Source: Chrysemys picta bellii (Eukaryota > Chordata > Testudines > Emydidae). Taken from it: a DNA stretch of 64,000 nucleotides. Position 1 is the first letter of the stretch, and each line of letters opens with the position of its first letter. Of the stretch, positions 35,601-46,138 are shown in pieces. The notes under the pieces were generated by a model, which did not search any database, was not told the origin of the DNA, and was given only the letters and a program-made list of their open reading frames with translations. The position numbers and the translations under genes were made by a program. Location: contig NC_088805.1 of NCBI RefSeq assembly GCF_011386835.1, forward strand, positions 14,504,836-14,568,835, written 5' to 3'.

Positions 35601-37072
35601 GCCCAGCACTCTCTTCTCCTGGCGGTGAATGGAGGGGAGAGAAGGGAAAACGACCTGCCCAGCGAAAGGGGCTTTGCTGCAACAGCCTCAGAGCAGAGGG
35701 GAAGCAGAACGGCCTCAATGGTCAGTCACCCAACTTACTGCCACCCTCCCCCCCCCACTCTAATGGCAAATATACCAGAGCACGTCACCCCCAGTGGTAA
35801 CTTCCTTACTGCCTGGGAAGCCCCTGGGAGTAGGTGCTGTTCTCCTTGCATGCACCGTACACGCCACGCCCTGGCACTTGGCGTACTCCTGGTTTCAAAT
35901 CAAATTGCAGGATGCATATTGTCCTGCGCTGGGATGGAGGCTCATAAACCTTGGGCTGAATTATTAGTTCATTGATCTAGTGTCATTGCTAACGGTGCTT
36001 TTTTTCCTGATTCAGTGAGATGAGCCCCACGGTAACAATAAATAACAGAGAAACAGTTTAATGAGCTTTTTTTTAAGACTATATTTAGGAATGCAGTAAG
36101 ATTAGTCAAAGTATGTCATCAGTTCCCATAGCAGAAGTGGTTCTTATGCCCATAGCAGCAAAATCTTGTTAATGTCAGAAACTTCCTAGATAACATCCAT
36201 GTAATCCAGAATAAACACCTCTGGGTAATGGTAGGTTAATTCTGTTTTCAGCGCCATCCCAGGATGCTGAGCTGTTGATACTGCCAGAAGTGGAACGTTG
36301 CCTTGTCTATGTCCCAGGCCTTGAAATCCTAAAACATCCCTTTACTTTGGCAGCAGAGCCAGGACTGCTTTGCAGCTGTACAGGGCTCTTCCTCCTGAAA
36401 TCCTCCCAGGAGCTCATTAGCAAAGTGGTTATTAATGGTGCCCTGGAAATGTGTATGAAATGCAGTGAGGCCTCCACAACACAGGCTTTTCATTCGACTT
36501 CTGCAGGAGGGTGGCTACTTCTCCCTGTACGGCTGGCGGGGCCTAGTTACTTTGCTGCTCCTTGCTGGTTAAGCTGAACCGCACCTGATGCAGCTTCTCT
36601 ATGGCCAGTTTATCATTCTCTGCTCTATACAGATCATTCGACAGAGGCAGATAATGGCTTTCCCAAGCTCCTTAACAACCGCCCCTTCTCCATCCCATGC
36701 AGCGCGAGGTGCTGAGCTTCTGCACTTGTGGAGACCAGAGCCATGAATAAACTCTGTCAGGGGATGACCCTGAACACACTGGAACAGATTATCCATCCCA
36801 CTAGGTTGGTGTCCTGCCTTCAGCAGTGACTCCAGTGTTCCAGAGTCAGGGGAATCCATTGTCCGACCCTCCCACTGTACAGTGCAACAAACCAATTGAG
36901 GAGCTGTGGGGAATCTGATGGAAAAATGTTTCAAGGGTGTCCTCATGGGATAAAAATACCTGAGGCCGTCATCCCTTACTCCTAGCCCAGCAACACACCG
37001 ACTGTCCCCGCATGCTTCTGGGGTGGGTGCCAGTGAGCTGAGGATAACTTGGAGCCTATCAGAGGCGTGCAG
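32640..37072. other. V8-V9 spacer
   Basis: No gene. 32640-33200 and 33741-33897 are the spacer module, interrupted by a CR1 insertion (33205-33740). From 33898 copy B begins: block 33898-34030 matches 9929-10054, about 34035-34125 matches 11683-11797, and 34130 onward matches 13617 onward. Confidence 0.65.
33205..33740 (-). mobile_element. CR1 LINE fragment with ORF2 C-terminal remnant
   Basis: On the minus strand, about 33735-33420 encodes a frame with [28 protein letters not shown] and [10 protein letters not shown], the usual C-terminus of the CR1 reverse-transcriptase polyprotein. The 3' untranslated part follows down to 'ggtcagaccaatggcccat'. It is 5'-truncated with no transposition competence. 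It splits the recurrent spacer module, so it inserted after that module formed. Confidence 0.85.
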
Positions 37073-37080
37073 ATTTGCAT
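37073..37080 (+). promoter_or_regulatory. Octamer of V9 promoter
   Basis: Perfect ATTTGCAT 103 nt before the V9 ATG, same spacing as V4, followed by TTTAAGAA. Confidence 0.9.
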
Positions 37081-37175
37081 TCAGGATGTCTGCTCACATC
37101 ACAGGGTTTAAGAAGCAAGCGGAGAAGGCACCACGGAATTCAGAGAGCCCTGTGGCTGGGTGTGCTGTTCCTAGG

Positions 37176-37660
37176 ATGGCTTGGGTCACCACACTGCTGG
37201 TTCTGGTAGCCTGTTGGGCAGGTAAATATAACTGCATGCTTGATCTCAGAAGCTAGGTCAGGAGTGTGCCTGGTGCATGGCACACCCACATTTACAGATA
37301 CTTTGGTGACCTGTGGTTCTGTGTTGTTTCAGGTTCCAGCTACCAGTTCACTTTGACTCAGCCACTCAGTATGTCAGTGACTCCAGGAGAAACTGCCCAA
37401 CTCGCATGTGTTCTGAGCAGTGGAGACAGCATCAGCAGTAGATACATATACTGGTACCAGCAGAAGCAAGGGGAGAAACCAAGATACCTGCTGTATTACA
37501 AGGATGACTCTACCCAGGGTAAAGGCTCTGGTGTCCCTGACAGGTTCACTGCCTCTAAAGACACTTCCCGGAACACCTGCTTTTTAACGATCAGCAGGGC
37601 TGAAGCGGAGGATGATGCTGATTACTATTGCACAGGCTGGGACAGCACAGCTAACCAGTA
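37176..37660 (+). CDS. IGLV: V9: Ig lambda V segment, V4/V9 subfamily
   Basis: Intact duplicate of V4. Leader exon 37176-37221 encodes MAWVTTLLVLVACWAG. The intron is 37222-37332 (111 nt). V exon 37333-37660 begins GSSYQFTLTQPLSMSVTPGE. FR1 Cys is in QLACVLSSG, FR2 YWYQQKQGEKPRYLLYY, then the long CDR2/FR3 DDSTQGKGSGVP, DADYYC, and CDR3 TGWDSTANQY. FR3 carries a third Cys in RNTCFLTI, which also makes an N-T-C sequon. The long CDR2 recalls human IGLV5. The frame is open, and octamer and RSS are consensus, so it is likely functional. Confidence 0.93.
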
Positions 37661-37699
37661 CACAGTGATAGAGCTGCATAGAGAAGAGGAACAAAAACC
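37661..37699 (+). other. V9 recombination signal (23-RSS)
   Basis: Heptamer CACAGTG 37661-37667, 23-nt spacer, nonamer ACAAAAACC 37691-37699; fully consensus. Confidence 0.93.
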
Positions 37700-39983
37700 C
37701 CTCTCACCCATAGTGACACAGCGCCGGGAGCCCACCTGCGTGTCTCTCGTTCCTATGAGATGTTGTCCTGGTGGATTGGCTCCTGGCTAAGTGTGATCTC
37801 CAATTCCTGTCTGTCCTCGTTGCCTTTCAAAGCTACGGGCTTTTCTGGCTGAAGAACTCACCTGTATTCTGACACAACATCACTGCTCTGATGCACAGAC
37901 TGAGTTAAAGGCAGTAAGGGACTCAATCCAGGGCACTAGGGATCACAGCCCCAAGGATACTAACAGGAACCATTCTACAGTAGGCATTATGCTGTGAGAT
38001 TGGACCACCCCGAAGCTGGTATTTGAAGAGGTCTTCCTGGCTAATGGCTGGTACAGTTATTACACTTCTAGCTCCAGCTCGTAGTTCTGCTGAGTTGCAG
38101 CCTAGAAGGGACCATTGTGACCATCCAGTCTGACCTCCTGTGTGAGACAGGCCATAGAACTTCACCCCATAATTCCTGCCTCACGCCCAAAAATGTGGTG
38201 GAACTCGCCCATCTCCTTTAGAAAGACCCCCAGGTTTCATGTTCCACAGCCCTTTGTATTCTGCTCCAGTGCTTAATTACTGCTCATGTCATTTCCAGTT
38301 TGAATTTTTCTAACTGCAGCTCCCAGGCATTGGATCTTGGTCTGCCTTGGTCTGCTAGATTAAACAGCCCCTGAGTATCTGCTGTTCCGCCGTGATCAAA
38401 TCACCTCTTAACCTTCTCTTTGACAATCTAAATAGTGAGAGAGAAAGTAACTCAGCTGACGATTAGTGTTTCCCAGACCTTGAAATATTCACTTAGCTGT
38501 TCTCTGGACCTTCTCTAACTTGTCAACGGCCTTTTAAAATTGCAGACCCCAGACCTGGACACACTGTTCCAGTCGTGGTCTCTTGAGTTACACAGACAAG
38601 GGTAATCTCACCTTCCTTCTCCTGCAGCACACTCACAGATGCTGGTGTTGATGTAACTATTTGCATGGAGTTGTCCTCCTGCAAACAGAGAGATTGAGCC
38701 TACGTCTCAGGTGCTGAGGGCTCCCAGCTCCCACTGACTTCCACCAGAGTGCCATGTGCTCAGCACTTCCCAGGATCGGGCCCAGTGGGTGCCCAAGCTC
38801 CATGTACTCCACGTTTGTAAAGCAAAGCCAGTACTGACAAGGGCACCTTTGAAACAATGCCAAGGCTGGGAGGCCAGTGGGCTCTGCCGCTCTTTTCTTA
38901 TGCCTGTTTGTAAAGATCATTTAATGCTTCGCTTTCGATTTTCAGAATAATCCTCAATATTCTTTAAAACATTCCTTTGAGAAAGCCGTCCTTCCCAAGC
39001 AACCCTACAATAACAAACCAGTGTGAGCAGTAAGGGATTGCCCGCAGGGCACGTGGTATCTGGGCTCATGGAGCTTGGGTGGGTGGGATGCTGCGGAGCA
39101 TGACCAAGGGGATCATTGCTGTGGATTTGCCCTGATGTGCCTGGGCCCTAAAGTGTGGGACCATCTAACGGGGCCCCCCCATAGAAGGGATCAGACTTTC
39201 CAAACCTGTGAAACGACGCTGCCCACGTCCTTCTCAGTACAAACCAGGTCTCTGCAGAGTGCCGGGCCTCTGAGCTGTGACCAAAGCAATAACAGGAAGC
39301 GTGTCGGGGAGTCAGTGAGGCTGAGAGCACTGGGGCTGTTTAGAGACCCAAGAGTTGGGGCTTGACTGAGGTCAGCTCAGGGGCAGTCAGGACCTCACAG
39401 GATCTAAGCCCTCAGAGACTCTGTACAGACCAGCAGATGGCAGTCTAAGACCGCCCAATAGCATTAGCAACACCCCCCTCTGTAACTCGAGTCCCAAGGG
39501 AAGGGCTTTGGGAAGTTGAACGCCTTAGGGCCATAGAACTTGAGACTATGTAGATCGTTCTAGGAGGTTAGTGAAAAATGAATCCACATACGAAATACCT
39601 GAAATGTTTTACTTCAAACATTCTATTTTCTCTTTTGTTGCTAACAACAAACACAGCACCCCGAGGCTGGCGCCCCCCGAGTCCGACGCTCCCCAAACTC
39701 AGCCCTCCAAGCAGTTGCCTGCCCCTAAATCTGGCGCTGTCTAGAGGCTCTTTCCTTAGTGACAGCCTTGGAAATCCCCAACCTTGGCCCTGCAGCTGAG
39801 TCTGCCAGGGACTGCCGTCCCCGATGGCATGGCTCAGTGGGGCTTGTTGCCACTCCCCCACTGACGACAAAGGTGCTTCCTACATCGGGGTCAGATGGCT
39901 GGTAGGCAGGACGGGGTTTGCCAGGCTTTGATTTTCCCATGATGCCCTGCCACTGAGTCAAGGAGCCAATAACAGCTGTGCAG
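37700..39983. other. V9-V10 spacer
   Basis: No gene; copy B counterpart of 18356-20714. It includes the CR1 tail at 38090-38625 and a short deletion relative to A near 38845. Confidence 0.6.
38090..38625 (-). repeat. CR1 LINE 3' end, copy B
   Basis: Duplicate of 18735-19265, same orientation and limits, with scattered substitutions. Confidence 0.8.
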
Positions 39984-39991
39984 ATTTGCAT
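39984..39991 (+). promoter_or_regulatory. Octamer of V10 promoter
   Basis: Perfect ATTTGCAT 111 nt before the V10 ATG. A TATA-like 'atttaag' lies near 40021. The rest of the promoter is unlike the MAWAPLL-type block. Confidence 0.9.
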
Positions 39992-40094
39992 AAAGGCTCA
40001 GGATGGTTCTGCTGAGGGCAATTTAAGCCGGGAGCATGGAGCAGGTTCCAGGGTGACTGAAGAGCTTCTCCTGGGTGCGTGAAATCTCTGCACA

Positions 40095-40588
40095 ATGCTC
40101 TGGGCTCCTGTGATTGTTCTCCTGGGGGCATGGTGCACAGGTAAGGACACCCCGCTAGACCACACTTTGCTGGCCCAAGGCTCTTCTCTGGGACGTAAAG
40201 GCCCGTGAGAGCTGAGGCTAACATTTGTGGCAATTGTGTGCACGGTCTTGTTGTTGTAGGCGCCAGCTCCCAGCTTGTGGTGACTCAGCCGCTCTCAGTG
40301 GCAGAACCTCCAGGAACGACGGTAAAGCTCTCCTGTGCTCTGAGCAGTGGGTACAGCATCGGCAATGACAGGGTACGATGGTACCAGCAGAAGCCGGGCA
40401 GTGCCCCACGGTTTGTGTACCACTATCACAGCAGCAGTGACCAGGGCAGGGGCACAGGGATCCCAGCGCGATTCACCGTCTCCCCTGACACCTCCAACAA
40501 CCTCTGGAATTTAGTCATCTCAGGGGTGCAAGCAGAGGATGAGGCTGACTATTACTGCTATACATGGGATGGTAAGCAGAGTGCGTAT
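40095..40588 (+). CDS. IGLV: V10: Ig lambda V segment, V1/V10 subfamily
   Basis: Lambda V segment. Leader exon 40095-40140 encodes MLWAPVIVLLGAWCTG. The intron is 40141-40259 (119 nt). V exon 40260-40588 begins GASSQLVVTQPLSVAEPPG. FR1 Cys is in KLSCALSSG, FR2 [18 protein letters not shown], long FR3 with DQGRGTGIPARFTVSP and NLWNLVIS, then EADYYC and CDR3 YTWDGKQSAY. The exon body is close to V1, while leader and promoter are different, suggesting exchange or long divergence of the upstream part. It is present only in copy B. The frame is open with usable signals. Confidence 0.93.
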
Positions 40589-40627
40589 CACAGTGAGACA
40601 TCCACAAGGGGAACTGAGATGAAAACC
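40589..40627 (+). other. V10 recombination signal (23-RSS)
   Basis: Heptamer CACAGTG 40589-40595, 23-nt spacer, nonamer ATGAAAACC 40619-40627, two mismatches to consensus. Confidence 0.9.
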
Positions 40628-41184
40628 TCCAGCCTCTTGCACTGTGCCCTGCTCCAGCAGTAGGGTTTGAAGTAACAGTGGAAGAAATAAACACCAAAGA
40701 AGTAACAGAGGCAGAGCAGGAGGAAGGATTCTGCCGGGGAAGGGGGCTTGTACCCTTGTATGGCTCAGACGATTCTCTGGTTCTGTCCCAAACCCTTGGC
40801 AAAGCAGGGCAGGGGAAGGTCACTGCTTTTGCGATTGAGTTCACTTGTTCACTGCCAGGAAAAAGGCTGCTCCTGGAAAGAGGAGGAGGAAAGAGACTGT
40901 CAAGGAAACACCCGTCTTCCTGCAGGGCTTTCCCATGCTCCATGCTAACATTGAAAAGCAGGAAACATTCTGCCTTCCTATCACTTTGACAAGGCACTTG
41001 GGGGCTTCCAGAGCTCCCAGCATGTGGTGTAGGGGACAGAGGCTGACCTTGAGAAGAGGGAAGAGGATGAGTGGGGAGCAGTAGCTGGCAGTGATCAGGG
41101 GAGCTCCAGGGATTTGAGAGAGAATTGGAGGTTTCCAGCCACAGGCCCGTTTGCCTCAGGAAGCCGAGCTCGTCTGGATCCACC

Positions 41185-41430
41185 ATGGCCTGGGCCCCTC
41201 TGCTCCTCGCGCTGCTCACTGCCAGAGCCGCTGGTGTCCCACAGTGCTTCACTGCTTCCATGTCTGGTAACACCATGTCCTTAACCATCGCTGGGGCCCT
41301 AGCAGAGGATGAAGATGGTTATTACTGTGCTGCGTGGAATGGGGATGCTCATGCAATGATGCGATCGGATGAGAACAGAGGAAAACACCCCATAGGCTGT
41401 GACGGGCTGGCAAATGTCTCTTACATATGA
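41185..41430 (+). pseudogene. IGLV: V11: deleted Ig lambda V, leader fused to FR3
   Basis: Duplicate of V5 with the same deletion point: [12 protein letters not shown] continues into [10 protein letters not shown] and FR3, ending [11 protein letters not shown]. It has an open 81-codon frame like V5, with a few substitutions. No octamer is present. The heptamer position reads TGCAATG and the nonamer is lost. The deletion therefore predates the A/B duplication. Both copies remain open, which may be chance given their short length. Confidence 0.9.
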
Positions 41431-43814
41431 CACAATTGTTAATTCACCGCAGAATATTTGCTGCTTTCACAATTGCTCATATTCAGTTTGTGATCCACTA
41501 TAACCCTCAGATCCTTCTCAGCAGTACCACTGCCTCGCCCATTACTCCCTAGAGAGAGTGGGCCCCGCAGACGTGTGAAGGGAAAGCGGAATCAGCGGTG
41601 ATGGAGAATCCTATGCAAGAAAGACCCCATGACTGGCTGCCTGCTGGGCTAGAGGATAGAATCCACATGGGGCCGTCTTTGCAGATATTTTCACGTGTTG
41701 CATCTGCTGGATGAAAGTGTCTCCACTGTCAAAACTGAGGGGCCCTAAGCAAGCTCTGGAGCTCTGGGACAATATGTAGAATTGAAGACTACCGGAATGG
41801 ACAGATTCAGCGTCTCCTCTACCCAATGATCAGAAGTTTAATAAACCCCTTGTGACCGGGGTCCCAGGGGAGCCACACTGAGATTACTCAATTAGGGCAA
41901 ACTGCAAAGACTGGGGCAGACAATCCCAAGGTTGGTGATCATTCCATTACTTAGATCCACCAAGTTAGCCTCAAATAGCTTCTATAATACCCTACTCGTT
42001 ACCCAGAAGCCAAAACAGAGTTACCTAAAAGCAACCCAGCCTTCGGCCTCCACCCAGACACCCCAGTCAAATATGAGGAGGATTATTGAAAATCTTATTA
42101 ATCATATAAGAAAATTCTACCAATCCCAAAGGATCAGACACATGACCTCCCAGGTTAATGAATATTTCAGATCTTACCCCAGTACACGCTTACAGCCAAT
42201 TCTTATTAACTAAACTAAAATGTATTTAAAAACAAAAGAGAGAAAATTGGTTAAAAGATCAGTACGCATACAGACATGAGTGCAGTTCTGAGATCAGTTT
42301 TATAGTAGAGATGGTGAGCTTTGTAGCTGCAAAGAGTTCTGTCAGAATTAGTCCATAGGTTACATAGTCCAATGTTCATATTCAGGGTGATCCAGGTGGG
42401 ACTGGAGATCTCAGTCTTACAACTCAAGCTTCTCCTGTATAATGCATCAAGCAGATCTGAGATGAAAGGATCAGGTCTTTTTATGCAGTTTTCTAGCAGA
42501 CTCTTGACCATACGTCCTGGGTGAACAATAGGCTTTTGAAGTAACCTTCTACTTCATACTTTTCTAAAATGTATCTAAAGGTCGACTCTGGGTCATTTAG
42601 CCAGCGAGCTGCTTAATCCTTTCTGGCCATGTGTCACACCCCTTTTCCTTAGAATTGTGTGATGAGACCTGCCTCCCATTCACAATCACATGGTCCATGG
42701 TGACTTCCATTAGCAATCACATCACATCCCTCTGGTAACACCACCACCTGCTTACATGGACACCAACACTGGGAAAAGAGCTCAGGCATTGTTAGCCTCC
42801 TCTGATACAGTTTGGCAGCAGGACAGCAGGGGAGGAGCCAGGACCATGTGACCAAACCGCTCTCTGCAGATCACAAGCTAGAGCTCCACAGACCTCAGAC
42901 TGGGACTCTGGGAACCCTGCATGGTGGGAGGGTCCCAGAGCTTGTCTCCAGCCCGAACGCGGAAATCTACACAGCAGTGAAACAGCCTCACAGCCTGAGT
43001 TTGGTGAGCTTGAGCTGGCTGGCACGGGCGAGCCGTGGGGTTTTCTTTGCTGTTCACACAGACCCACAATGAGCCGGTGGGAGAACTGGAAATTAGGATT
43101 AGGGACCATGCCGGTTTGCAACTCCCTTTGGTGTCTCTGGGTCCTGCGTACCCGTCACTGATGGGATAATCTGGACCCAAGAGTTCCTGGCTCCCAAACC
43201 TGTGCTAACTCCTCCAGGCCGTGCAATAATCAGCTTGGGGATTTGTTCGTGCCACCAGTGTAAAACGTGATGACAAAGAGAGCTGAAGACGGGGTCTGTA
43301 AAGCACCTGGCACAATGGAACCATGGTCCTGTCTAGGTCTCTGGGTTTCACTGTAACACGCGTTAGAATAATCGGACATATTTTCATTAACCTCTGGAGA
43401 ACGGAGTTCAAAGTGTGACTGATGTCAAAGTGAAAATCCGTTTGGTGGTTCCACCAGTGTCCCCTGCTATGCCCAGTACAAATGACTGGAAATCTTGACA
43501 CAACAGTGGCTCAGGACTGGAAGAGCAAAGATGTTGCAGATGTCCGGGGAACTGGTAACACTGGGCAGAGGTTTGTGGCTAGAACAACAGAGGCCCGAGA
43601 GGACAGGATTGGAATGGGAGAAGCAGGGTCAGGACATCCCCACAATGTGTCTTACTGCAGTCAGAGTGATCAGAGAGCACAGGGTTATCAGGAGAGCACA
43701 AGGCGGGACTCTACCTGCTCTGTGCACTCAGCCCATTGAAACAACCTCCCTTGGCTCTGCCCCCTTACAACAGAGCTAGGACTAGAGAGGCAGGAGCCTT
43801 GGAGTAAGCCACAG
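41431..43814. other. V11-V12 spacer
   Basis: No gene; copy B counterpart of 21632-23996. Contains a CR1 fragment (41435-41545) and the solo LTR. Confidence 0.6.
41851..42638 (-). mobile_element. Solo retroviral-type LTR, copy B
   Basis: TGTGAC...GTCACA ends, flanked by CCCCT at 41846-41850 and 42639-42643. 788 bp against 780 bp in copy A; one difference is about 10 extra bases near 42415. No internal retroviral genes. Confidence 0.82.
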
Positions 43815-43822
43815 ATTTGCAT
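43815..43822 (+). promoter_or_regulatory. Octamer of V12 promoter
   Basis: Perfect ATTTGCAT 109 nt before the V12 ATG, with the same downstream block as V6. Confidence 0.9.
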
Positions 43823-43923
43823 GAAGGGGCCGTTCTCCAGCGCTGGGGGTTTAAGAGAGAATCGGAGAGTTCCAGCCAGAGACCCGTTTGCCTCAGGAAG
43901 CCGAGCTCGTCTGGATTCCCACC

Positions 43924-44418
43924 ATGGCCTGGGCCCCTCTGTTCCTCGCGCTGCTCACTTACTGCATTGGTAAGGGGGGGTTGATCCGGTGAATGAAGCA
44001 AAATAAGAATTTATAACAAGCTGTAGCGCTGCTCTCTCTGCAGGCAGCGCTGAGAACGTCGGTTCTGCTCCGTGCTAGGGGGAGTTCTGATGAGCTTGTT
44101 TCTCATGTTTCAGGTTTCAGTTCCCAGCAACTCCAGTCGCTGAAGGCGTCCGAGTTCGTGTCTCCTGGAGGGACCGTGACCCTCTCCTGCAGCCTGAGCA
44201 GTGGGGCCCTCACTGATCACAACCACCCACTCTGGGTTCAACAGAGACTGGGGAATGTTCCTCGGCTGATCATGCACAGCACGAGTACCAGGCCTTCGGG
44301 GATCCCAGAGCGTTTCACTGGCTCCAGATCGGGTAACACCATGTCCTTGACCATCACGGGGGCCCTAGCGGAGGATGATGCTGATTATTACTGTTCTGTA
44401 TGGGCTGTGAGCATTCAC
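43924..44418 (+). CDS. IGLV: V12: Ig lambda V segment, WVQQ subfamily
   Basis: Lambda V segment, copy B partner of V6. Leader exon 43924-43969 encodes MAWAPLFLALLTYCIG. The intron is 43970-44113 (144 nt). V exon 44114-44418 begins GFSSQQLQSLKASEFVSPGG. Framework is nearly that of V6: [45 protein letters not shown]. CDRs differ: CDR1 GALTDHNHP, CDR2 region HSTSTRPSG, and CDR3 SVWAVSIH. The open frame and splice sites are intact. The duplicated block ends just downstream of its RSS. Confidence 0.93.
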
Positions 44419-44457
44419 CACAGCGATACAGTCAGATGGGGAAGTGATACAAAAGCC
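44419..44457 (+). other. V12 recombination signal (23-RSS, CACAGCG)
   Basis: Heptamer CACAGCG 44419-44425, 23-nt spacer, nonamer ACAAAAGCC 44449-44457, one mismatch. Confidence 0.9.
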
Positions 44458-44464
44458 TCCCTCT

Positions 44465-44930
44465 GCAAGCCAGGCCATAGAACTTCACCTAGTAACTCTT
44501 TCTAAAGCCCAAAACGTGGTTAAACTCGCCCATCTCTTTTAGAATGACCCCCAGGCTCGATTTATAGACCCCAACTGATGGGGAATGTTCCACAGCCCTT
44601 TGTAATCTGCGCCAGTGCTTAATTACTGTGCATGTCATTTCCAGTTTGAAGTTTTTAACTGCAGCTCACAAGCACTGGATCTTGGTCTGCCTTGGTCTGC
44701 TAGATTAAATAGCCCCCGAGTACCTGCTCTTCCGCCGTGATCAAGTCACCTCTTAACCTTCACTTAGACAAGCTAAATAGTGAGAAAGAAAGTAACTCAG
44801 CCTACCATTAGTGTTTGTCAGACCTTGAAATATTCATGTAGCTCTTCTCTGAACCCCAGACCTGGACACACTGTTCCAGTCGTGGTCTCTTGAGTGACCC
44901 AGACAAGGGTAATCTCACCTTCCTTCTCCT
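44465..44930 (-). repeat. CR1 LINE 3'-region fragment, third copy
   Basis: Resembles 18797-19255, starting in 'caggccatagaacttcacc' directly at the right limit of duplication copy B and carrying an internal deletion near 44855. The CR1 may have served as a recombination site for the duplication (inference). Confidence 0.7.
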
Positions 44931-45053
44931 CCAGCACACTCACACATGCTAGTGCTGATGTAACTATTTGCATGGAGTTGTCCTCCTGCAAATAGAGAGA
45001 TTGAGCCTATGTCTCAGGTACAGAGGGCTCCCAACTCCCACTGACTTCCACTG

Positions 45054-45121
45054 GGAGCATAGAGCAGGTTCCAGGGTGACTGAAGAGCTTCTCCTGGGTG
45101 TGTGAAATCTCTGCACAATGC
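45054..45121 (+). pseudogene. Relic of V10-type 5' UTR and start codon
   Basis: Matches 40029-40098 of V10 from 'gagcatggagcaggttccag' (with one change) through 'aaatctctgcacaatgc'. Similarity stops just after the ATG, and no octamer, leader or V exon follows. Upstream it joins CR1-flank sequence. It shows that a V10-type gene once lay here. Confidence 0.78.
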
Positions 45122-45494
45122 AGAATAAGAACCTACATACAGTAGAATAGAACTTGGTCTCTTTGGTTCCCCGCTGGGGATTTTCCACTCCTCCTCCTCT
45201 AGAGCTCTGCAGAGAGTTGGTTTCACCTGGGCTGCAGCTCCCCCTTTGTTCTGCCAGGGCCTGGCCTATTCACTTGCTGAAAGTCCTTAACAACTCCCTG
45301 TTTTTTTGTTTTTTTTTGATAGTGACATTAAAATGTTTTAATAAACTATCTCAATCCTTTGTTTTTTAAGGCTCCTCCTTTCATACGGAGTTTGCAAGAC
45401 CGAATTAAAACCAAAGAGGAGCAATAAGTAGAGACAGAGACTGCTATCGAAAGCCAGCTTTCAGTGACAGCAACAAGAAAAGATTCTGCATGGT

Positions 45495-45665
45495 TGCAAA
45501 CAAAAATCAGGGCAGTGTTCTTGTAGCCATGTCGATCCCAGGATATTAGCGAGACAAGGTGGGGGAGGGAATATCTTTTACTGGACCAGCTTCTGTTGGT
45601 GAGACAAGCGTGTGAGCTTACCCAGAGCTCTTCTTCGGGTCTGCTCTGTGTAAGCTCCACAGGTT
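45495..45665 (-). mobile_element. Penelope-like or related retroelement tail
   Basis: The block around 'atcccaggatattagcgaga' and 'atcttttactggaccagctt' belongs to a very common amniote repeat. On the minus strand it contains 'gaagaagagctctgggtaag'. Family name is uncertain. No coding sequence. Confidence 0.45.
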
Positions 45666-45843
45666 GTCTGTCTCAGCAGCAGAGGTCCAAGAAAAGCTCT
45701 TACCTCACGCACCTTGTCTTCCTAATTCAAAGGCGGACATTCCTGCACCCCTCTTGTCTCCTGAGCACAAGGAGGGTGTCTGGAAAGAAGTTAATGCCTT
45801 GAGACCTAGTAGATAGCAATACAACAGTGAGTGGGGAAACTGA

Positions 45844-46138
45844 GGCCTTGTCTACACTCAAAAGTTAAGTTGACATAGCAACGTCGGTTCAGGGGTGTGA
45901 ACAAAACACCCCCCAAGCACCGTAGATAGATATGCTGACCTAACCCCCAGTGTAGATGCAGCTATGTCCAGGGAAGAATGCATCAGCTGGCATAGCTCCC
46001 GTCGCTCGGAGAGGTGATGTTCCTACACCAATGGAAACACCCTTGCTGCTTGTGTAGGTGTGACTGCGCTACGGGGTCATGCTGACATAGCTATGGCGAC
46101 CTACCTGTTGTGATAGTCTCTGTAGTGTAGACGTACCC
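45844..46138. mobile_element. Inverted-repeat MITE
   Basis: Left end 'ggccttgtctacact', right end 'agtgtagacgtaccc' (reverse complement 'gggtacgtctacact'), an imperfect inverted repeat, flanked by TGA on both sides (45841-45843, 46139-46141). 295 bp, non-coding. A 3-bp target repeat would fit a Harbinger-type element, but this is inference. Confidence 0.65.

Larger units (their letters stand above)
33898..44461 (+). repeat. Segmental duplication copy B (V9-V12)
   Basis: Collinear with copy A. Relative to A it lacks about 10055-11682 and 11798-13616 (the second gap removes V3), lacks about 15455-16590 and the SINE, and has a complete V10 where A has an hAT-like fragment. The right limit is just after the V12 nonamer, where sequence switches to CR1-like DNA. 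Confidence 0.85.

Noticed and set aside
40515..41288. Longest open frame (257 codons, minus strand)
   Set aside because: It lies antisense to V10 and V11, has no recognisable domain, and its partner in copy A is broken into shorter frames. It looks like a chance frame in GC-rich duplicated DNA.
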